Notes: a model not told the origin generated them from the sequence alone. Numbered from the stretch's first letter, positions 1 to 9,406 are shown. The stretch is DNA of 64,000 bases from CAVUMR01 sp963742715 (GCA_963742715.1 CAVUMR010000002.1:558001-622000), one strand, 5' to 3'. A program made the numbers and translations.

Positions 1-687
1 GCGGTACGGGACGTCTGCTCGGTGGCGCTGTCCATCCGCAAGGCGAACGGGCTGCGGGTACGCCTGCCGCTGGCCGAGCTGAGCGTGGCCGCCGACGATG
101 CCGAGCGGCTGGCCCCGTACCGGGACCTGATCTGCGACGAGGTGAACGTCCGCCGGTTCGTACCGGCCGCGCTGTCGACGACGGAGTGGACGCTGGTACC
201 CAATCCGCGGGTGTTGGGTCCGCGGCTCGGGCCGGCCGTCCAGCAGGTGATCCGGGCGGCGAAGGCGGGGGACTTCGCGCCGCCGGCCGAGGACGGCTCG
301 GTGACCGTGGCCGGGCACCGGCTCGAGCCGGGCGAGTTCGAGCTGCGGCCGGCGGTGGAGAACGCCGCCGGTACCAGGTTCGAGGCGCACCGGCTGGTCG
401 CGCTGGACACCCACGTCACGCCCGAACTCGCCGCCGAGGGCCTGGCCCGGGATGTCGTACGGGTGGTGCAGCTGGCCCGCCGCGACGCCGGCCTGGACGT
501 GTCCGACCGGGTCCGCGTGGTGATCGAGGCGCCGCCGGAGGTGACCGAGGCGGTCCGGGCCCACCTGGCGGTGGTGGCCGGTGAGACGCTCGCGTCCGAG
601 GTGGACCTCGGTCCGGTGGTGGGCGAGGGGTACACCGGTGAAGCCGGCGACGGCCAGCAGGTCCGGGTGGCGGTGAGCAAGGTATGA
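1..687 (+). CDS. ileS: Isoleucyl-tRNA synthetase, C-terminal part (5' end outside window)
   Basis: The reading frame is open from base 1 to a TGA at 685-687, so only the last 228 codons are present. The protein resembles the end of a large bacterial IleRS: the tRNA-anticodon-binding region followed by the C-terminal domain typical of the eukaryote-like IleRS of actinobacteria (segments such as RKANGLRVRLPL and EGLARDVVRVVQ). The enzyme charges tRNA-Ile in the cytoplasm. The catalytic HIGH and KMSKS regions lie upstream of the window. The stop overlaps the next start (ATGA), so the NUDIX gene is probably co-transcribed. The GTG at 22 is internal, not the true start. The family call rests on the C-terminal domain alone. 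Confidence 0.85.
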   Translation, partial: AVRDVCSVALSIRKANGLRVRLPLAELSVAADDAERLAPYRDLICDEVNVRRFVPAALSTTEWTLVPNPRVLGPRLGPAVQQVIRAAKAGDFAPPAEDGSVTVAGHRLEPGEFELRPAVENAAGTRFEAHRLVALDTHVTPELAAEGLARDVVRVVQLARRDAGLDVSDRVRVVIEAPPEVTEAVRAHLAVVAGETLASEVDLGPVVGEGYTGEAGDGQQVRVAVSKV

Positions 688-1424
688 GCAGTGGCGTCGG
701 TTCCGACGCCGGCCGTCCGGCCGGCGTCGGGGCCGTGCCCGGTGCCGTCTCGCCCGGTGCCGTCTCGCCCGGTCGGCCGGTCACGTCCGACCCGGCCGCG
801 CGGCTGCACGCGTTGGCGGTCGAGCTCGGGGCGATGTCGCAGAACGGGCTCAACTACGCGACCGACAAGTACGACCTGGACCGGTACCACCGGATGCGGG
901 AGATCACCGCCGAGGTGCTGGGCCTGCTCGCGGGCGCCGGGCCGGACGAGTTCCAGCGTGCGCTGGCGGCCGAGGCGGGCCACGCGACGCCGAAGGTGGA
1001 CGTCCGCGGCGTGCTGTTCGACCGCGACCAGCGGGTGCTGCTGGTACGGGAGAAGCGGGACGGCTGCTGGACCCTGCCCGGCGGCTGGGCGGACGCGTTG
1101 GACGCGCCGACCGCCGCGGTGGAGCGCGAGTTCGCCGAGGAGGCCGGGCTGACCGTGCGGGCGACCAAGCTCGCCGCGCTGCTGGACGGCTCCCTGCACA
1201 ACTATCACGCGGCCAGCCCCTGGCACGTGTACAAGCTGTTCTTCATCGTCGAGCAGGCGGCGCCGGGGGAGCCGGTCGCCGGCCTGGACGGCGAGACCAC
1301 CGGGGTCGGCTACTTCGCGCTGGACGATCTGCCCGAGTTGTCGACCCGCCGCACCACGGCGGCGCAGCTGCGCCGGATGCGCGAGCACCATCTCGACGTC
1401 GGCCTGCCCACCGACGTGGACTGA
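684..1424 (+). CDS. NUDIX hydrolase with N-terminal helical domain
   Basis: This 246-residue protein has a clear Nudix box at about residues 133-155 (GG-x-E-x7-REF-x-EEAG pattern), which binds the divalent metal and cleaves nucleoside-diphosphate-linked substrates. Residues about 35-80 (RLHALAVELGAMSQNG onward) look like the small helical domain found ahead of some Nudix domains. The first 30 or so residues are a Gly/Pro/Val-rich, repetitive stretch, so translation might begin further in, although the ATG at 684 overlaps the ileS stop in an ATGA arrangement that favours translational coupling. The substrate cannot be told from sequence. Confidence 0.85.
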   Translation: MSSGVGSDAGRPAGVGAVPGAVSPGAVSPGRPVTSDPAARLHALAVELGAMSQNGLNYATDKYDLDRYHRMREITAEVLGLLAGAGPDEFQRALAAEAGHATPKVDVRGVLFDRDQRVLLVREKRDGCWTLPGGWADALDAPTAAVEREFAEEAGLTVRATKLAALLDGSLHNYHAASPWHVYKLFFIVEQAAPGEPVAGLDGETTGVGYFALDDLPELSTRRTTAAQLRRMREHHLDVGLPTDVD

Positions 1425-1466
1425 GCTGGTATTACCAGACGCGCCGGCGGGCGCCTTGGAACCGGG

Positions 1467-2675
1467 CTAGTCCCGCAGGCCGTCCATCACCTTGCGGGCC
1501 ACGCTGACCGCGGCGTCCTTCGCCTGGTCCTTGCTGACCGGCTTGTCGGAGCCGAAGTACAGCTGGATCTCCAGCAGCAGGTTGCTGTCGGTGACCCGCA
1601 GCGTGTAGTCGGTGGACGAGAACGCGCCCGCGTCGGTGACCCGCGCGACGTACGAGGCCTGCTCGCCCAGGTCCGAGACGTTGCCCGACTCCTGGCCCGG
1701 CTCCTTCGACGCGTCGTCCGGGCGGGTCGCCCCGGCGTACGCGTCGGTGGCCCGCGCTACCGACGGATAGGTGTTCGCGTACACGGCCACCTGGACGTTG
1801 TTGAAGTTGTTCGGTGCGGCCGACTCCAGCGAGATCGAGCAGGTCATCGAGGTCTGGTCGCCGATCGCCTCGGTGTTGTGCCGGCGCGACTTCTCCGAGT
1901 CGGCGTACTTCTTGAGCGGGTCGGAGTCGACCTTTCCGCACAGGTCCGAGGTCACCGCGAAGCTGCCCGAGTCGGACTTCGGGTCGCTGCCCGAGCGCGT
2001 CAGGAACCAGTACCCGGCGCCGCCGATCAGCAGCGCGACCACGCAGAATCCGGCGATCATCGCGATGCGCCGGCTCCTCCTGCCGGCCCGGCGGCGGGCC
2101 GGGGCGCTCGGGCCGTCCGTACCGTCGAGGCTCGGCAGCAGCTGCTCGTCCGGCCGGTGCCGCACCTCGGTCGCCTGGTAGCCGGCCGGCGGCGGCGTGT
2201 GCGTCCAGTCCGTCGAAGCCCGCCGGTCGTCCCGTGGCTTGCGGCCGCCCGGTACCGGGCGGTCGGGTGCGGCTACCGACGGCCGGCGTGCGGGCTGCTC
2301 GCCGGACCCGCCCGGAGTCCCGTACTCCCGGCCGGCGGGTCGCCCGTACTCGCGACCGGGCTGCGGAGTCGCCGGACGGCCGTACTCGCGTCCACCGGTC
2401 GGGGCGTTCCGCGCTCCGGTGCCGGCCGGCCGGCGACCGGGGGTGCCATAGGTCGACCCGGGCTGCGCCGACCGCCCGGCCGGGGAGGAGCGGTATACGC
2501 CCTGGTCGCCGAGGTGTTCCGTGCCGTTGGGGTAGGTAGGTGTGGACGGGCCGGGGGCGGATGGCCGGGTGCGCCGGCGGGGCCGCGGCGCGTCGGCCGG
2601 TGCCGGTCCGTCGTCATACGGCGGCGGCCACACCTCGCCCTCGGACCACTGTCCGGGCTCCTGCGGACCGGTCAC
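1467..2675 (-). CDS. Single-pass membrane protein with long disordered N-terminal region
   Basis: The protein has 402 residues from a GTG start with an AGGAGG Shine-Dalgarno about 6 nt upstream on the minus strand. Residues 1 to about 195 are rich in Pro, Gly, Arg and Ser with repeated REYGRPA/REYGTPG-like tyrosine motifs and no predicted fold. A positively charged patch (RRAGRRSRR) precedes one hydrophobic helix at about 203-222. The remaining 180 residues are probably outside the cell and contain two cysteines about 40 residues apart (LCGKVDS and MTCSIS) that could form a disulfide. I recognise no named family. It converges on the NUDIX gene and diverges from the radical SAM gene. Its topology resembles secreted or anchored DUF3558-like proteins of actinomycetes, but that is a guess. 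Confidence 0.75.
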   Translation of the reverse strand: MTGPQEPGQWSEGEVWPPPYDDGPAPADAPRPRRRTRPSAPGPSTPTYPNGTEHLGDQGVYRSSPAGRSAQPGSTYGTPGRRPAGTGARNAPTGGREYGRPATPQPGREYGRPAGREYGTPGGSGEQPARRPSVAAPDRPVPGGRKPRDDRRASTDWTHTPPPAGYQATEVRHRPDEQLLPSLDGTDGPSAPARRRAGRRSRRIAMIAGFCVVALLIGGAGYWFLTRSGSDPKSDSGSFAVTSDLCGKVDSDPLKKYADSEKSRRHNTEAIGDQTSMTCSISLESAAPNNFNNVQVAVYANTYPSVARATDAYAGATRPDDASKEPGQESGNVSDLGEQASYVARVTDAGAFSSTDYTLRVTDSNLLLEIQLYFGSDKPVSKDQAKDAAVSVARKVMDGLRD

Positions 2676-3023
2676 CTGAGGCCTCCTCCCAGCCTTACGC
2701 GCCTACCGACCCGCGGTCTTCGAACGCTTCCCCGATACGAGCGGACGGCCAGCGCCTGGCCAGGCAACGAACACAACGTGACGAGCGCTCGTTCTGCCGG
2801 ACACTCTGGCACATCCGTGCCGCCCCGTACCGCCCGGCACGGCATCTGTCCAGTGGTACAGCCGGACGGGGCACCCTTTGGGGGCGTTAGTGCGCAGTTC
2901 CCGGCCGCGTACGCTGGTACATCGTGCGGGTCCGTACGCGGCCCGGATCACCGGCGCCCATCGGATCGGCGCCATGCGCGGCGGGTACTCCGCCAGCGCG
3001 GACACCAAGCCGGGAGCCAGGAG
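2676..3023. other. Divergent intergenic region with a 12-bp palindrome
   Basis: No gene is supported in these 348 bases between two divergent genes. The clearest element is a perfect 12-bp palindrome, ACGAGCGCTCGT, at 2781-2792. It sits in the right place to be an operator serving either direction, but no regulator is identifiable next to it. A ribosome-binding GGGAG at 3012-3016 belongs to the downstream radical SAM gene. Confidence 0.4.
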
Positions 3024-4940
3024 ATGTTCAGCGTTTTCGACCAGCTGGAGCAGTTGCTGCCCAAGGTCAGCAAGCCGATCCAGTACGTCGGTGGTGAGCG
3101 CGGCTCGGTCGTGAAGGACTGGGACGGCGCGGCCGTCCGGTGGGCGCTGATGTACCCCGACGCGTACGAGGTGGGCCTGCCCAACCAGGGCGTGCAGATC
3201 CTGTACGAGGTGCTCAACGAGTTGCCGGACGTACTGGCCGAGCGCACCTACGCGGTGTGGCCGGACCTTGAAGCGCTGATGCGCGAGCACGGCGTACCGC
3301 AGTTCACCGTCGACGCGCACCGCCCGGTCGGCGCGTTCGACCTGTTCGGCGTCTCGTTCTCGACCGAGATGGGCTACACGAACCTGCTCACCGCGCTCGA
3401 CCTGGCCGGCATCCCGCTGTCCTCGGCGGACCGTACCGACGAGCACCCGATCGTGGTGGCCGGCGGTCACGCCGCGTTCAACCCGGAGCCGATCGCCGAC
3501 TTCGTCGACGCCGCCGTGCTCGGTGACGGCGAAGAGGCGGTACTGGAGATCACCGCGATCACCCGGGACTGGAAGGCCGAGGGCCGGCCCGGTGGCCGGG
3601 ACGAACTGCTGCTGCGGCTGGCCCGTACCGAGTCGGTGTACGTGCCGCGCTTCTACGACGTGGACTACCTGCCGGACGGGCGGATCCAGCGGATCGCACC
3701 CAACCGTGCCGGGGTGCCGTTCCGGGTGCACAAGCGCACCACGATGGATCTCGACGCCTGGCCGTACCCGAAGAAGCCGCTGGTCCCGCTCGCCGAAACC
3801 GTGCACGAGCGGTACGCCGTGGAGATCTTCCGCGGGTGTACCCGGGGCTGCCGGTTCTGCCAGGCCGGCATGATCACGCGGCCGGTACGGGAGCGCTCGA
3901 TCACCACCATCGGCGACATGGTGCGCAACGGGCTGAACGAGTCCGGATTCGACGAGGTGGGGCTGCTGTCCCTGTCCTCGGCGGACCACTCCGAGATCGG
4001 CGATGTGTGCAAGGGCCTGGCCGACCAGTACGAGGGCACCAACGTCTCGCTGTCCCTGCCGTCCACCCGGGTGGACGCGTTCAACGTGACGCTGGCCAAC
4101 GAGCTGTCCCGCAACGGCCGCCGGTCCGGCCTGACGTTCGCCCCGGAGGGCGGGTCGGAACGGATCCGGCGCGTGATCAACAAGATGGTGTCGGAAGAGG
4201 ACCTGATCCGTACCGTCGTCACCGCGTACACGCACGGCTGGCGGCAGGTGAAGCTGTACTTCATGTGCGGGCTGCCGACCGAGACCGACGAGGACGTGGT
4301 GCAGATCGCCCGGCTCGCGCACGAGGTGATCAAGTCCGGTCGGGAGGCCGCGGGCTCGAAGGACGTCCGCTGCACGGTCTCGATCGGCGGGTTCGTGCCC
4401 AAGCCGCACACCCCGTTCCAGTGGGCCGCGATGGCCGATCCGGCCACGATCGACCAGCGGCTGAAGGCGCTGCGGCAGGCGGTGAACGCGAACCGGTCCC
4501 TCGGCCGGGCGATCGGCCTGCGGTACCACGACGGCGAGCCCACCCACATCGAGGGACTGCTGTCCCGGGGCGACCGCCGGGTCGGCGCCGTGATCCGCGC
4601 CGTGTGGGAGGCCGGTCAGCGCTTCGACGGCTGGACCGAGCACTTCTCCTACCAGCGCTGGGTCACCGCGTGCGAGCAGGTACTGCCGGAGTACGGCGTG
4701 TCCCTGGACTGGTACACCACCCGCGAGCGCGACCAGCACGAGGTACTCCCGTGGGACCACCTCGACTCGGGGCTCGACCCGGAGTGGCTGTGGAGCGACT
4801 GGCAGGACGCGGTGTCCGGCGTGGAGCAGGACGACTGCCGGTGGACGCCGTGCTTCGACTGCGGCGTGTGCCCGACCATGGGCACCGAGATCCAAATCGG
4901 CCCCACCGGCCACAAACTCCTCCCGCTGACGCCCGTCTAG
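3024..4940 (+). CDS. TIGR03960-type B12-binding-like radical SAM protein
   Basis: The protein has 638 residues when started at the ATG preceded by GGGAG at 3012-3016; an open frame extends further upstream but has no homology-like content. Residues about 1-220 form a cobalamin-binding-like domain. The radical SAM cluster motif CTRGCRFC is at 272-279 (C272, C276, C279) and coordinates the 4Fe-4S cluster that cleaves S-adenosylmethionine. The C-terminal segment contains a further cysteine group (FDCGVCP). Proteins of this kind are often fused to a DUF2344 domain; here that domain is a separate gene 151 nt downstream. The reaction is not established. Its conserved position upstream of RNase E/G and ribosomal protein genes suggests an RNA- or ribosome-related role, which is inference. 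Confidence 0.88.
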   Translation: MFSVFDQLEQLLPKVSKPIQYVGGERGSVVKDWDGAAVRWALMYPDAYEVGLPNQGVQILYEVLNELPDVLAERTYAVWPDLEALMREHGVPQFTVDAHRPVGAFDLFGVSFSTEMGYTNLLTALDLAGIPLSSADRTDEHPIVVAGGHAAFNPEPIADFVDAAVLGDGEEAVLEITAITRDWKAEGRPGGRDELLLRLARTESVYVPRFYDVDYLPDGRIQRIAPNRAGVPFRVHKRTTMDLDAWPYPKKPLVPLAETVHERYAVEIFRGCTRGCRFCQAGMITRPVRERSITTIGDMVRNGLNESGFDEVGLLSLSSADHSEIGDVCKGLADQYEGTNVSLSLPSTRVDAFNVTLANELSRNGRRSGLTFAPEGGSERIRRVINKMVSEEDLIRTVVTAYTHGWRQVKLYFMCGLPTETDEDVVQIARLAHEVIKSGREAAGSKDVRCTVSIGGFVPKPHTPFQWAAMADPATIDQRLKALRQAVNANRSLGRAIGLRYHDGEPTHIEGLLSRGDRRVGAVIRAVWEAGQRFDGWTEHFSYQRWVTACEQVLPEYGVSLDWYTTRERDQHEVLPWDHLDSGLDPEWLWSDWQDAVSGVEQDDCRWTPCFDCGVCPTMGTEIQIGPTGHKLLPLTPV

Positions 4941-4980
4941 CCGGCCCATTCGGCCGCTGGCGGCGTTGTCGGCGGCTCGA

Positions 4981-5075
4981 GTGCAAATTGCACACGCCGC
5001 CTTCCGCCTTGCCAGCGACCTAATGGATCTCGGCTATACGGGCGCCAGAAACTCGGCTGTACGGATGCCAGAAAA
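4981..5075 (+). promoter_or_regulatory. Inverted repeat plus 23-nt direct repeat ahead of the DUF2344-rne genes
   Basis: In the 151-nt gap between the radical SAM gene and its partner there is a 13-nt inverted repeat, GTGCAAATTGCAC (4981-4993). It is followed by two imperfect 23-nt direct copies at 5030-5052 and 5053-5075; both share the pattern TCGGCT-TACGG--GCCAGAAA. Position and symmetry suggest a regulatory site for the downstream genes, but no known operator is matched. Confidence 0.35.
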
Positions 5076-5091
5076 TCCGAGGATTGACTAG

Positions 5092-5958
5092 ATGACCAAC
5101 AAGCGACCCCCCGATCGGAACCAGGCGCCGGTGGTGCAGCGGGTCCGGATCCGGTACGCCAAGCGCGGCCGGCTTCGGTTCACCTCGCACCGCGACTTCG
5201 CGCGCGCCTTGGAGCGGGCGGTCCGGCGGGCCCAGGTACCGATCGCGTACTCGGCCGGGTTCAGCCCGCACCCGAAGATCTCGTACGCGAGCGCGACCCC
5301 GACCGGGATGGCGAGCGAGGCCGAGTACCTCGAAATCGGTCTGGCCAGCGAGGTCGACCCGCAGGCGCTGGCCGCGTCGCTGGACGCGGCGCTGCCGGAC
5401 GGGCTGGACGTACTGGAGGCGGTCGTCGCGACCACCCCGTCGTTCACCGACCGGTTGGTGGCCTCGCACTGGATCATCGAGCTGCCCGGGATGGAGCAGG
5501 CCGAGGTCCGGGCGGCCGTGGACGCGTTCCTGGCGGCCGGGGAGATCCTGGTGGAGCGGCTGACCAAGTCCGGCCGCCGTACCTTCGACGTCCGCTCCGC
5601 GGTCGTGTCGCTCGTCACAGTCGGTGAGTCGTCTACAGGTACTCCGGCCGGCGCCGGCGACGGCACCCCGGTTACCTCGGTCGACGCACCCGCCGGTACC
5701 CGCGACGACACCCCGGGGGCGCCCTCAGTAGCCGGATCAGGGCAGTGTGCGATACTCGACATTGTCGTACAGCATGTGACTCCGTCTGTACGGCCCGATG
5801 ACGTTCTGGCAGGCCTGCACGTGATAGCGGGCCTGGAGCCGCGGGTGTCGCCAAGGACAATCCGGCTGGCTCAGGGCATGCTTACCGGGCAGGGCGCCAT
5901 TGGCGATCCGCTTGCCGCGGATCGCGCCGGGACGCTCACCAGGACCCCGTCAGCCTGA
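5092..5958 (+). CDS. DUF2344 / TIGR03936 radical-SAM-associated protein
   Basis: The 288-residue protein begins VVQRVRIRYAKRGRLRFTSHRDFAR and contains AGFSPHPKISYASA, both hallmarks of the TIGR03936 (DUF2344) family. This domain is the usual partner of the preceding radical SAM protein, often in one polypeptide. Residues about 180-215 are a low-complexity Gly/Thr/Pro/Asp insert before the last conserved part (AILDIVVQHVTPSVRPDDVLAGL). Biochemical function is unknown. It is followed 125 nt later by the ribonuclease gene. Confidence 0.88.
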   Translation: MTNKRPPDRNQAPVVQRVRIRYAKRGRLRFTSHRDFARALERAVRRAQVPIAYSAGFSPHPKISYASATPTGMASEAEYLEIGLASEVDPQALAASLDAALPDGLDVLEAVVATTPSFTDRLVASHWIIELPGMEQAEVRAAVDAFLAAGEILVERLTKSGRRTFDVRSAVVSLVTVGESSTGTPAGAGDGTPVTSVDAPAGTRDDTPGAPSVAGSGQCAILDIVVQHVTPSVRPDDVLAGLHVIAGLEPRVSPRTIRLAQGMLTGQGAIGDPLAADRAGTLTRTPSA

Positions 5959-6083
5959 CGGCCGGACCACCTGGTCCGGGGTAGGAAGACTTCGGTGGCT
6001 CCACCGAGCCACCCGACGCACGACCGCCTCCGCGAGGCTGCGCATGCGCGCGCCCGGAGACGGCAGAACTGGAGACCAACCGG

Positions 6084-8855
6084 ATGCTCGACAACGAGCC
6101 GACCGGCGGCGCAACCGAAGGTGCCCCCGAGGCATCCAGCGCCGCCGAACCAACCTCCGCGCCCCGAGGGCGCACCCGCGGCGGTCGCCGCCGCGGCTCC
6201 GATGACCCGGAAACCGGCCCGGCCGGCGACGAAGCCGCTGATCAGAGCGGTGCCAGTCGGCCTACCCGCCGACGCAGGGCGACCAAGGCAGCCGCCGAGC
6301 CGGAACCGGCCGGAGCATCCGCGCCGGCCGATCCGCCGGCCGCGGGCGATGCCGGGACCGGTGACGCGCCGGTCAAGGCCACCCGTACCCGTCGGCGGAA
6401 GGTCGAGCCGACCGCCTCGGAGCCTCCCACCGGATCAACGGCCGCGGCGGTTGACACCCCGACCAGCCCGGCCGCGAGCAGCGATGCCCCGACCGGCGAC
6501 GCGCCGGCCGAGACGGGCACCCGCCGCCGCTCCCGCGGCGGTGCGGCGCCACCTCCGGTAGTGCTGTTCGTCGCCCCGGAGACGGTGGAGCCGGCACCGG
6601 GCGCACAGCCCAAGGCGGCCGCCAAGTCGACCAGGGGCGCCAAGGCCGCGGGCGGCAAGGCCGCGGCCGGCGAGACCGACGCCGGCACGGAGCAGTCCGG
6701 CGACGGTACGGCCGAAACCGGCACGACCAGCCGGCGCCGACGGTCCCGTCGCGGATCCGCTGAGCCGGCCGCGGAGGCGGAAGCAGCGGTCGACCAGGCC
6801 GACACCGGCGCGGAAGCCGACGACGGCAACGACGCCGACGCCGACGACGAAGCCGGTGGCCGCAAGCGCCGCCGCCGTGGCCGGCGTGGCCGTGGGCGCG
6901 GCAAGGGCACCGGTCCGGACGATTTGGACGACGAGAACGAGGACGAGCCGGAGGCGCAGCAGAGCGCCGACGAGCCGGCCGAGGAGACCGAGTCGAGCGC
7001 ACGTCGCCGCCGCCGGCGTCGGCGTCGGGGCTCCGGCGGGGACGACGAGCCGGCCCCGGACGACCCGCCGAACACGGTCGTGAAGATCCGCGACTCCCGA
7101 CCGGCAAGTGACGAGGTGCAGGGCGTCGCCGGCTCGACCCGGCTGGAAGCCAAGCGCCAGCGCCGCCGGGACGGTCGCGAGCAGCGGCGTACCCGCCCAC
7201 CGATCCTGTCCGAGGCGGAGTTCCTGGCCCGGCGCGAGGCCGTCGAGCGGGTCATGGTGGTCCGGCAGCGGAACGAGCGGACCCAGGTCGCGGTACTCGA
7301 GGACGGGATCCTGGTCGAGCACTACGTGACCAAGGAAACCAACGCGACCATGGTCGGCAACGTGTACCTGGGCAAGGTGCAGAACGTGCTGCCGAGCATG
7401 GAGGCGGCATTCGTCGACATCGGGCGCGGACGCAACGCCGTCCTGTACGCCGGCGAGGTCAACTGGGACGTGACCGGACTGGAGGGCCGTACCCGGACCA
7501 TCGAGCAGGCGCTCAAGCCCGGTGACCCGGTCCTGGTACAGGTGACGAAGGATCCGGTCGGGCACAAGGGCGCGCGGCTGACCAGCCATGTCGCGCTGTC
7601 CGGTCGGCACCTGGTGTACGTGCCGCGCGGGCACTCCAGCGGGATCAGCCGCAAGTTGCCGGACACCGAACGGCGCCGGCTGCGGGACCTGCTCAAGCGG
7701 TTGGTACCCGAGGGCGCGGGCGTGATCGTGCGTACCGCCGCCGAGGGCGCCAGCGAGGACGAGCTGACCCGCGACATCGCCCGGCTGCAGGCGCTGTGGG
7801 ACTCGATCGAGAGCAAGATCGGCAACGGTGGCGCTCCGGTACTCCTGTACGAGGAGCCGGACCTGGTCATCCGGGTGGTACGGGACCTGTTCAACGAGGA
7901 CTTCGCCGAGCTGGTGGTACACGGCGAGCAGGCCTGGGAACTGGTCGAGCCGTACGTCCGGCACGTCTCGCCGGATCTGGTGCAGCGACTGAAGAAGTAC
8001 ACCGGTACCGGCGACGTATTCGTCGAGCGTCGGGTCGAGGAGCAGTTGCTCAAGGCGCTGGACCGCAAGGTCTTCCTGCCCAGTGGCGGCCATCTCGTCA
8101 TCGACCGCACCGAGGCGATGACCGTCATCGACGTGAACACCGGCAAGTTCACCGGGGTCGGCGGCAACCTCGAGCAGACCGTCACGCGCAACAACCTGGA
8201 GGCGGCCGAGGAGGTCGTACGACAGCTCCGGTTGCGCGACACCGGCGGCATCATCGTGATCGACTTCATCGACATGGTGCTGGAGAGCAATCGGGAGCTG
8301 GTACTTCGCCGGCTGACCGAGTGCCTGGGCCGGGACCGTACCAAGCACCAGGTGACCGAGATCACCTCGCTCGGACTGGTACAGATGACCCGCAAGCGGC
8401 TGGGTCAGGGCCTGCTCGACGCGTTCAGCGAGACCTGCGACCACTGCAAGGGCCGCGGCATCATCGTGCACACCGAGCCGGTACCGACCAAGGCCCGCGG
8501 CGGCTCGACCGCCGACGGTTCGGGTGACGGGAAAGCCGACGCGAAGGCCACCGACGGAAAGTCTGACGGGAAGGTCGCCGAGGGCACGTCCCGGCGTCGT
8601 GGCCGTCGCGGCAAGGCGGTCGAGGAGGCTCCCGACGGGGACCCGGTCGGAGACGAGCCGGCCGACTCCGCCGAGCAAGCCGATCCGGACGCCGTACCGG
8701 GCGACGCCGCTCACGCCGAAGACGGTGCCGAGCCGGCCGCCGACGGCGGTACCGAGGCGGATGCCGCCGACGAGGACCCGGACGGGGACAACGGCCGGCG
8801 GCGCGGCCGGCGCGGCTCGGGCCGGCGGCGCACCAGGGCCGCAGCCGCGATGTAG
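6084..8855 (+). CDS. rne: Ribonuclease E/G family endoribonuclease
   Basis: This 923-residue single-strand-specific endoribonuclease processes rRNA and starts mRNA decay. Residues 1 to about 370 are a disordered arm of alternating acidic and Arg-rich blocks. The catalytic core follows, with an S1 domain starting near residue 426 (NVYLGKVQNVLPSMEAAF) and the DNase-I-like catalytic segment DVNTGKFTG at 683-691, which holds the metal-binding Asp. The zinc-link motif CDHCKGRG starts at 785 and is used for dimer formation. The last 120 residues are again acidic with Arg-rich clusters (RRRGRRG). This layout of long arms on both sides of the core is the usual actinobacterial form. It lies directly upstream of rplU. 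Confidence 0.95.
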   Translation: MLDNEPTGGATEGAPEASSAAEPTSAPRGRTRGGRRRGSDDPETGPAGDEAADQSGASRPTRRRRATKAAAEPEPAGASAPADPPAAGDAGTGDAPVKATRTRRRKVEPTASEPPTGSTAAAVDTPTSPAASSDAPTGDAPAETGTRRRSRGGAAPPPVVLFVAPETVEPAPGAQPKAAAKSTRGAKAAGGKAAAGETDAGTEQSGDGTAETGTTSRRRRSRRGSAEPAAEAEAAVDQADTGAEADDGNDADADDEAGGRKRRRRGRRGRGRGKGTGPDDLDDENEDEPEAQQSADEPAEETESSARRRRRRRRRGSGGDDEPAPDDPPNTVVKIRDSRPASDEVQGVAGSTRLEAKRQRRRDGREQRRTRPPILSEAEFLARREAVERVMVVRQRNERTQVAVLEDGILVEHYVTKETNATMVGNVYLGKVQNVLPSMEAAFVDIGRGRNAVLYAGEVNWDVTGLEGRTRTIEQALKPGDPVLVQVTKDPVGHKGARLTSHVALSGRHLVYVPRGHSSGISRKLPDTERRRLRDLLKRLVPEGAGVIVRTAAEGASEDELTRDIARLQALWDSIESKIGNGGAPVLLYEEPDLVIRVVRDLFNEDFAELVVHGEQAWELVEPYVRHVSPDLVQRLKKYTGTGDVFVERRVEEQLLKALDRKVFLPSGGHLVIDRTEAMTVIDVNTGKFTGVGGNLEQTVTRNNLEAAEEVVRQLRLRDTGGIIVIDFIDMVLESNRELVLRRLTECLGRDRTKHQVTEITSLGLVQMTRKRLGQGLLDAFSETCDHCKGRGIIVHTEPVPTKARGGSTADGSGDGKADAKATDGKSDGKVAEGTSRRRGRRGKAVEEAPDGDPVGDEPADSAEQADPDAVPGDAAHAEDGAEPAADGGTEADAADEDPDGDNGRRRGRRGSGRRRTRAAAAM

Positions 8856-9074
8856 ACGTAGGGCACGGCGTGGCGGGCCGGCCGGAGGTACCCGGTCGGC
8901 TGGCGGCCCCGGTTTGGGGCGGTCGGCCGCCATGCCGTAGTCTTTCGGGTGGCGCACTTCTGTGCGCCATGTTCTCGCGTGCCCGAGCTGGCGACCGCCC
9001 GCAGGCGGTGCCGCGGGAGCGAGTCGAGCGTGATCGCTGAGCAATCCCAGTACATAACGAGGAGACCTGCGTCG

Positions 9075-9397
9075 ATGTACGCGATCGTCAAGACCGGCGG
9101 CAAGCAGTACAAGGTTGCCGAGGGCGACGTGATCGAGGTCGAGAAGCTCGTCGGTGAGCCTGGCGACACGGTGACGCTGCCCGCGCTGCTGCTCGTGTCC
9201 GATGACGGCGACGAAACCTGGTGGCCGACGCCGCCAAGCTGGCCGGTACGACCGTGACCGGTGAGCTCGTCGCGCACACCAAGGGCCCGAAGATCCGGAT
9301 CCACAAGTTCAAGAACAAGACCGGTTACCACAAGCGTCAGGGGCACCGCCAGCCGCTGACCAAGGTCAAGGTGACCAGCATCTCGAGCGGGAAGTAG
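9075..9397 (+). CDS. rplU: 50S ribosomal protein L21 (interrupted by a 1-nt frameshift)
   Basis: The first 50 codons from the ATG at 9075 give the L21 start MYAIVKTGGKQYKVAEGD, and the second half in another frame gives VADAAKLAGTTVTGE through the C-terminal KVKVTSISSGK with TAG at 9395-9397. The frame changes near 9219-9227, where about one base is missing compared with the expected reading (GDE-x-LVADAAKL). As written, translation would stop early at 9257. L21 is a core 50S protein that contacts 23S rRNA, so a real null allele is improbable and a sequencing deletion in a short run is the likely cause. It is followed 9 nt later by rpmA, the usual pair. Confidence 0.9.
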
Positions 9398-9406
9398 GCG
9401 CTGGAG

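Noticed and set aside
2703..4949. Long open frame on the minus strand opposite the radical SAM gene (748 codons)
   Set aside because: It mirrors the codon structure of the real gene in a GC-rich genome; the plus-strand product has clear family motifs and the minus-strand one has none.
6435..9044. Long minus-strand open frame opposite rne and rplU (869 codons)
   Set aside because: Same antisense artefact of high third-position GC; no motifs, and it spans two real genes.
9215..9230. Programmed frameshift in rplU
   Set aside because: There is no slippery heptamer or downstream pseudoknot signal, and similar breaks occur in rpsT, era and hemW, pointing to sequence error.
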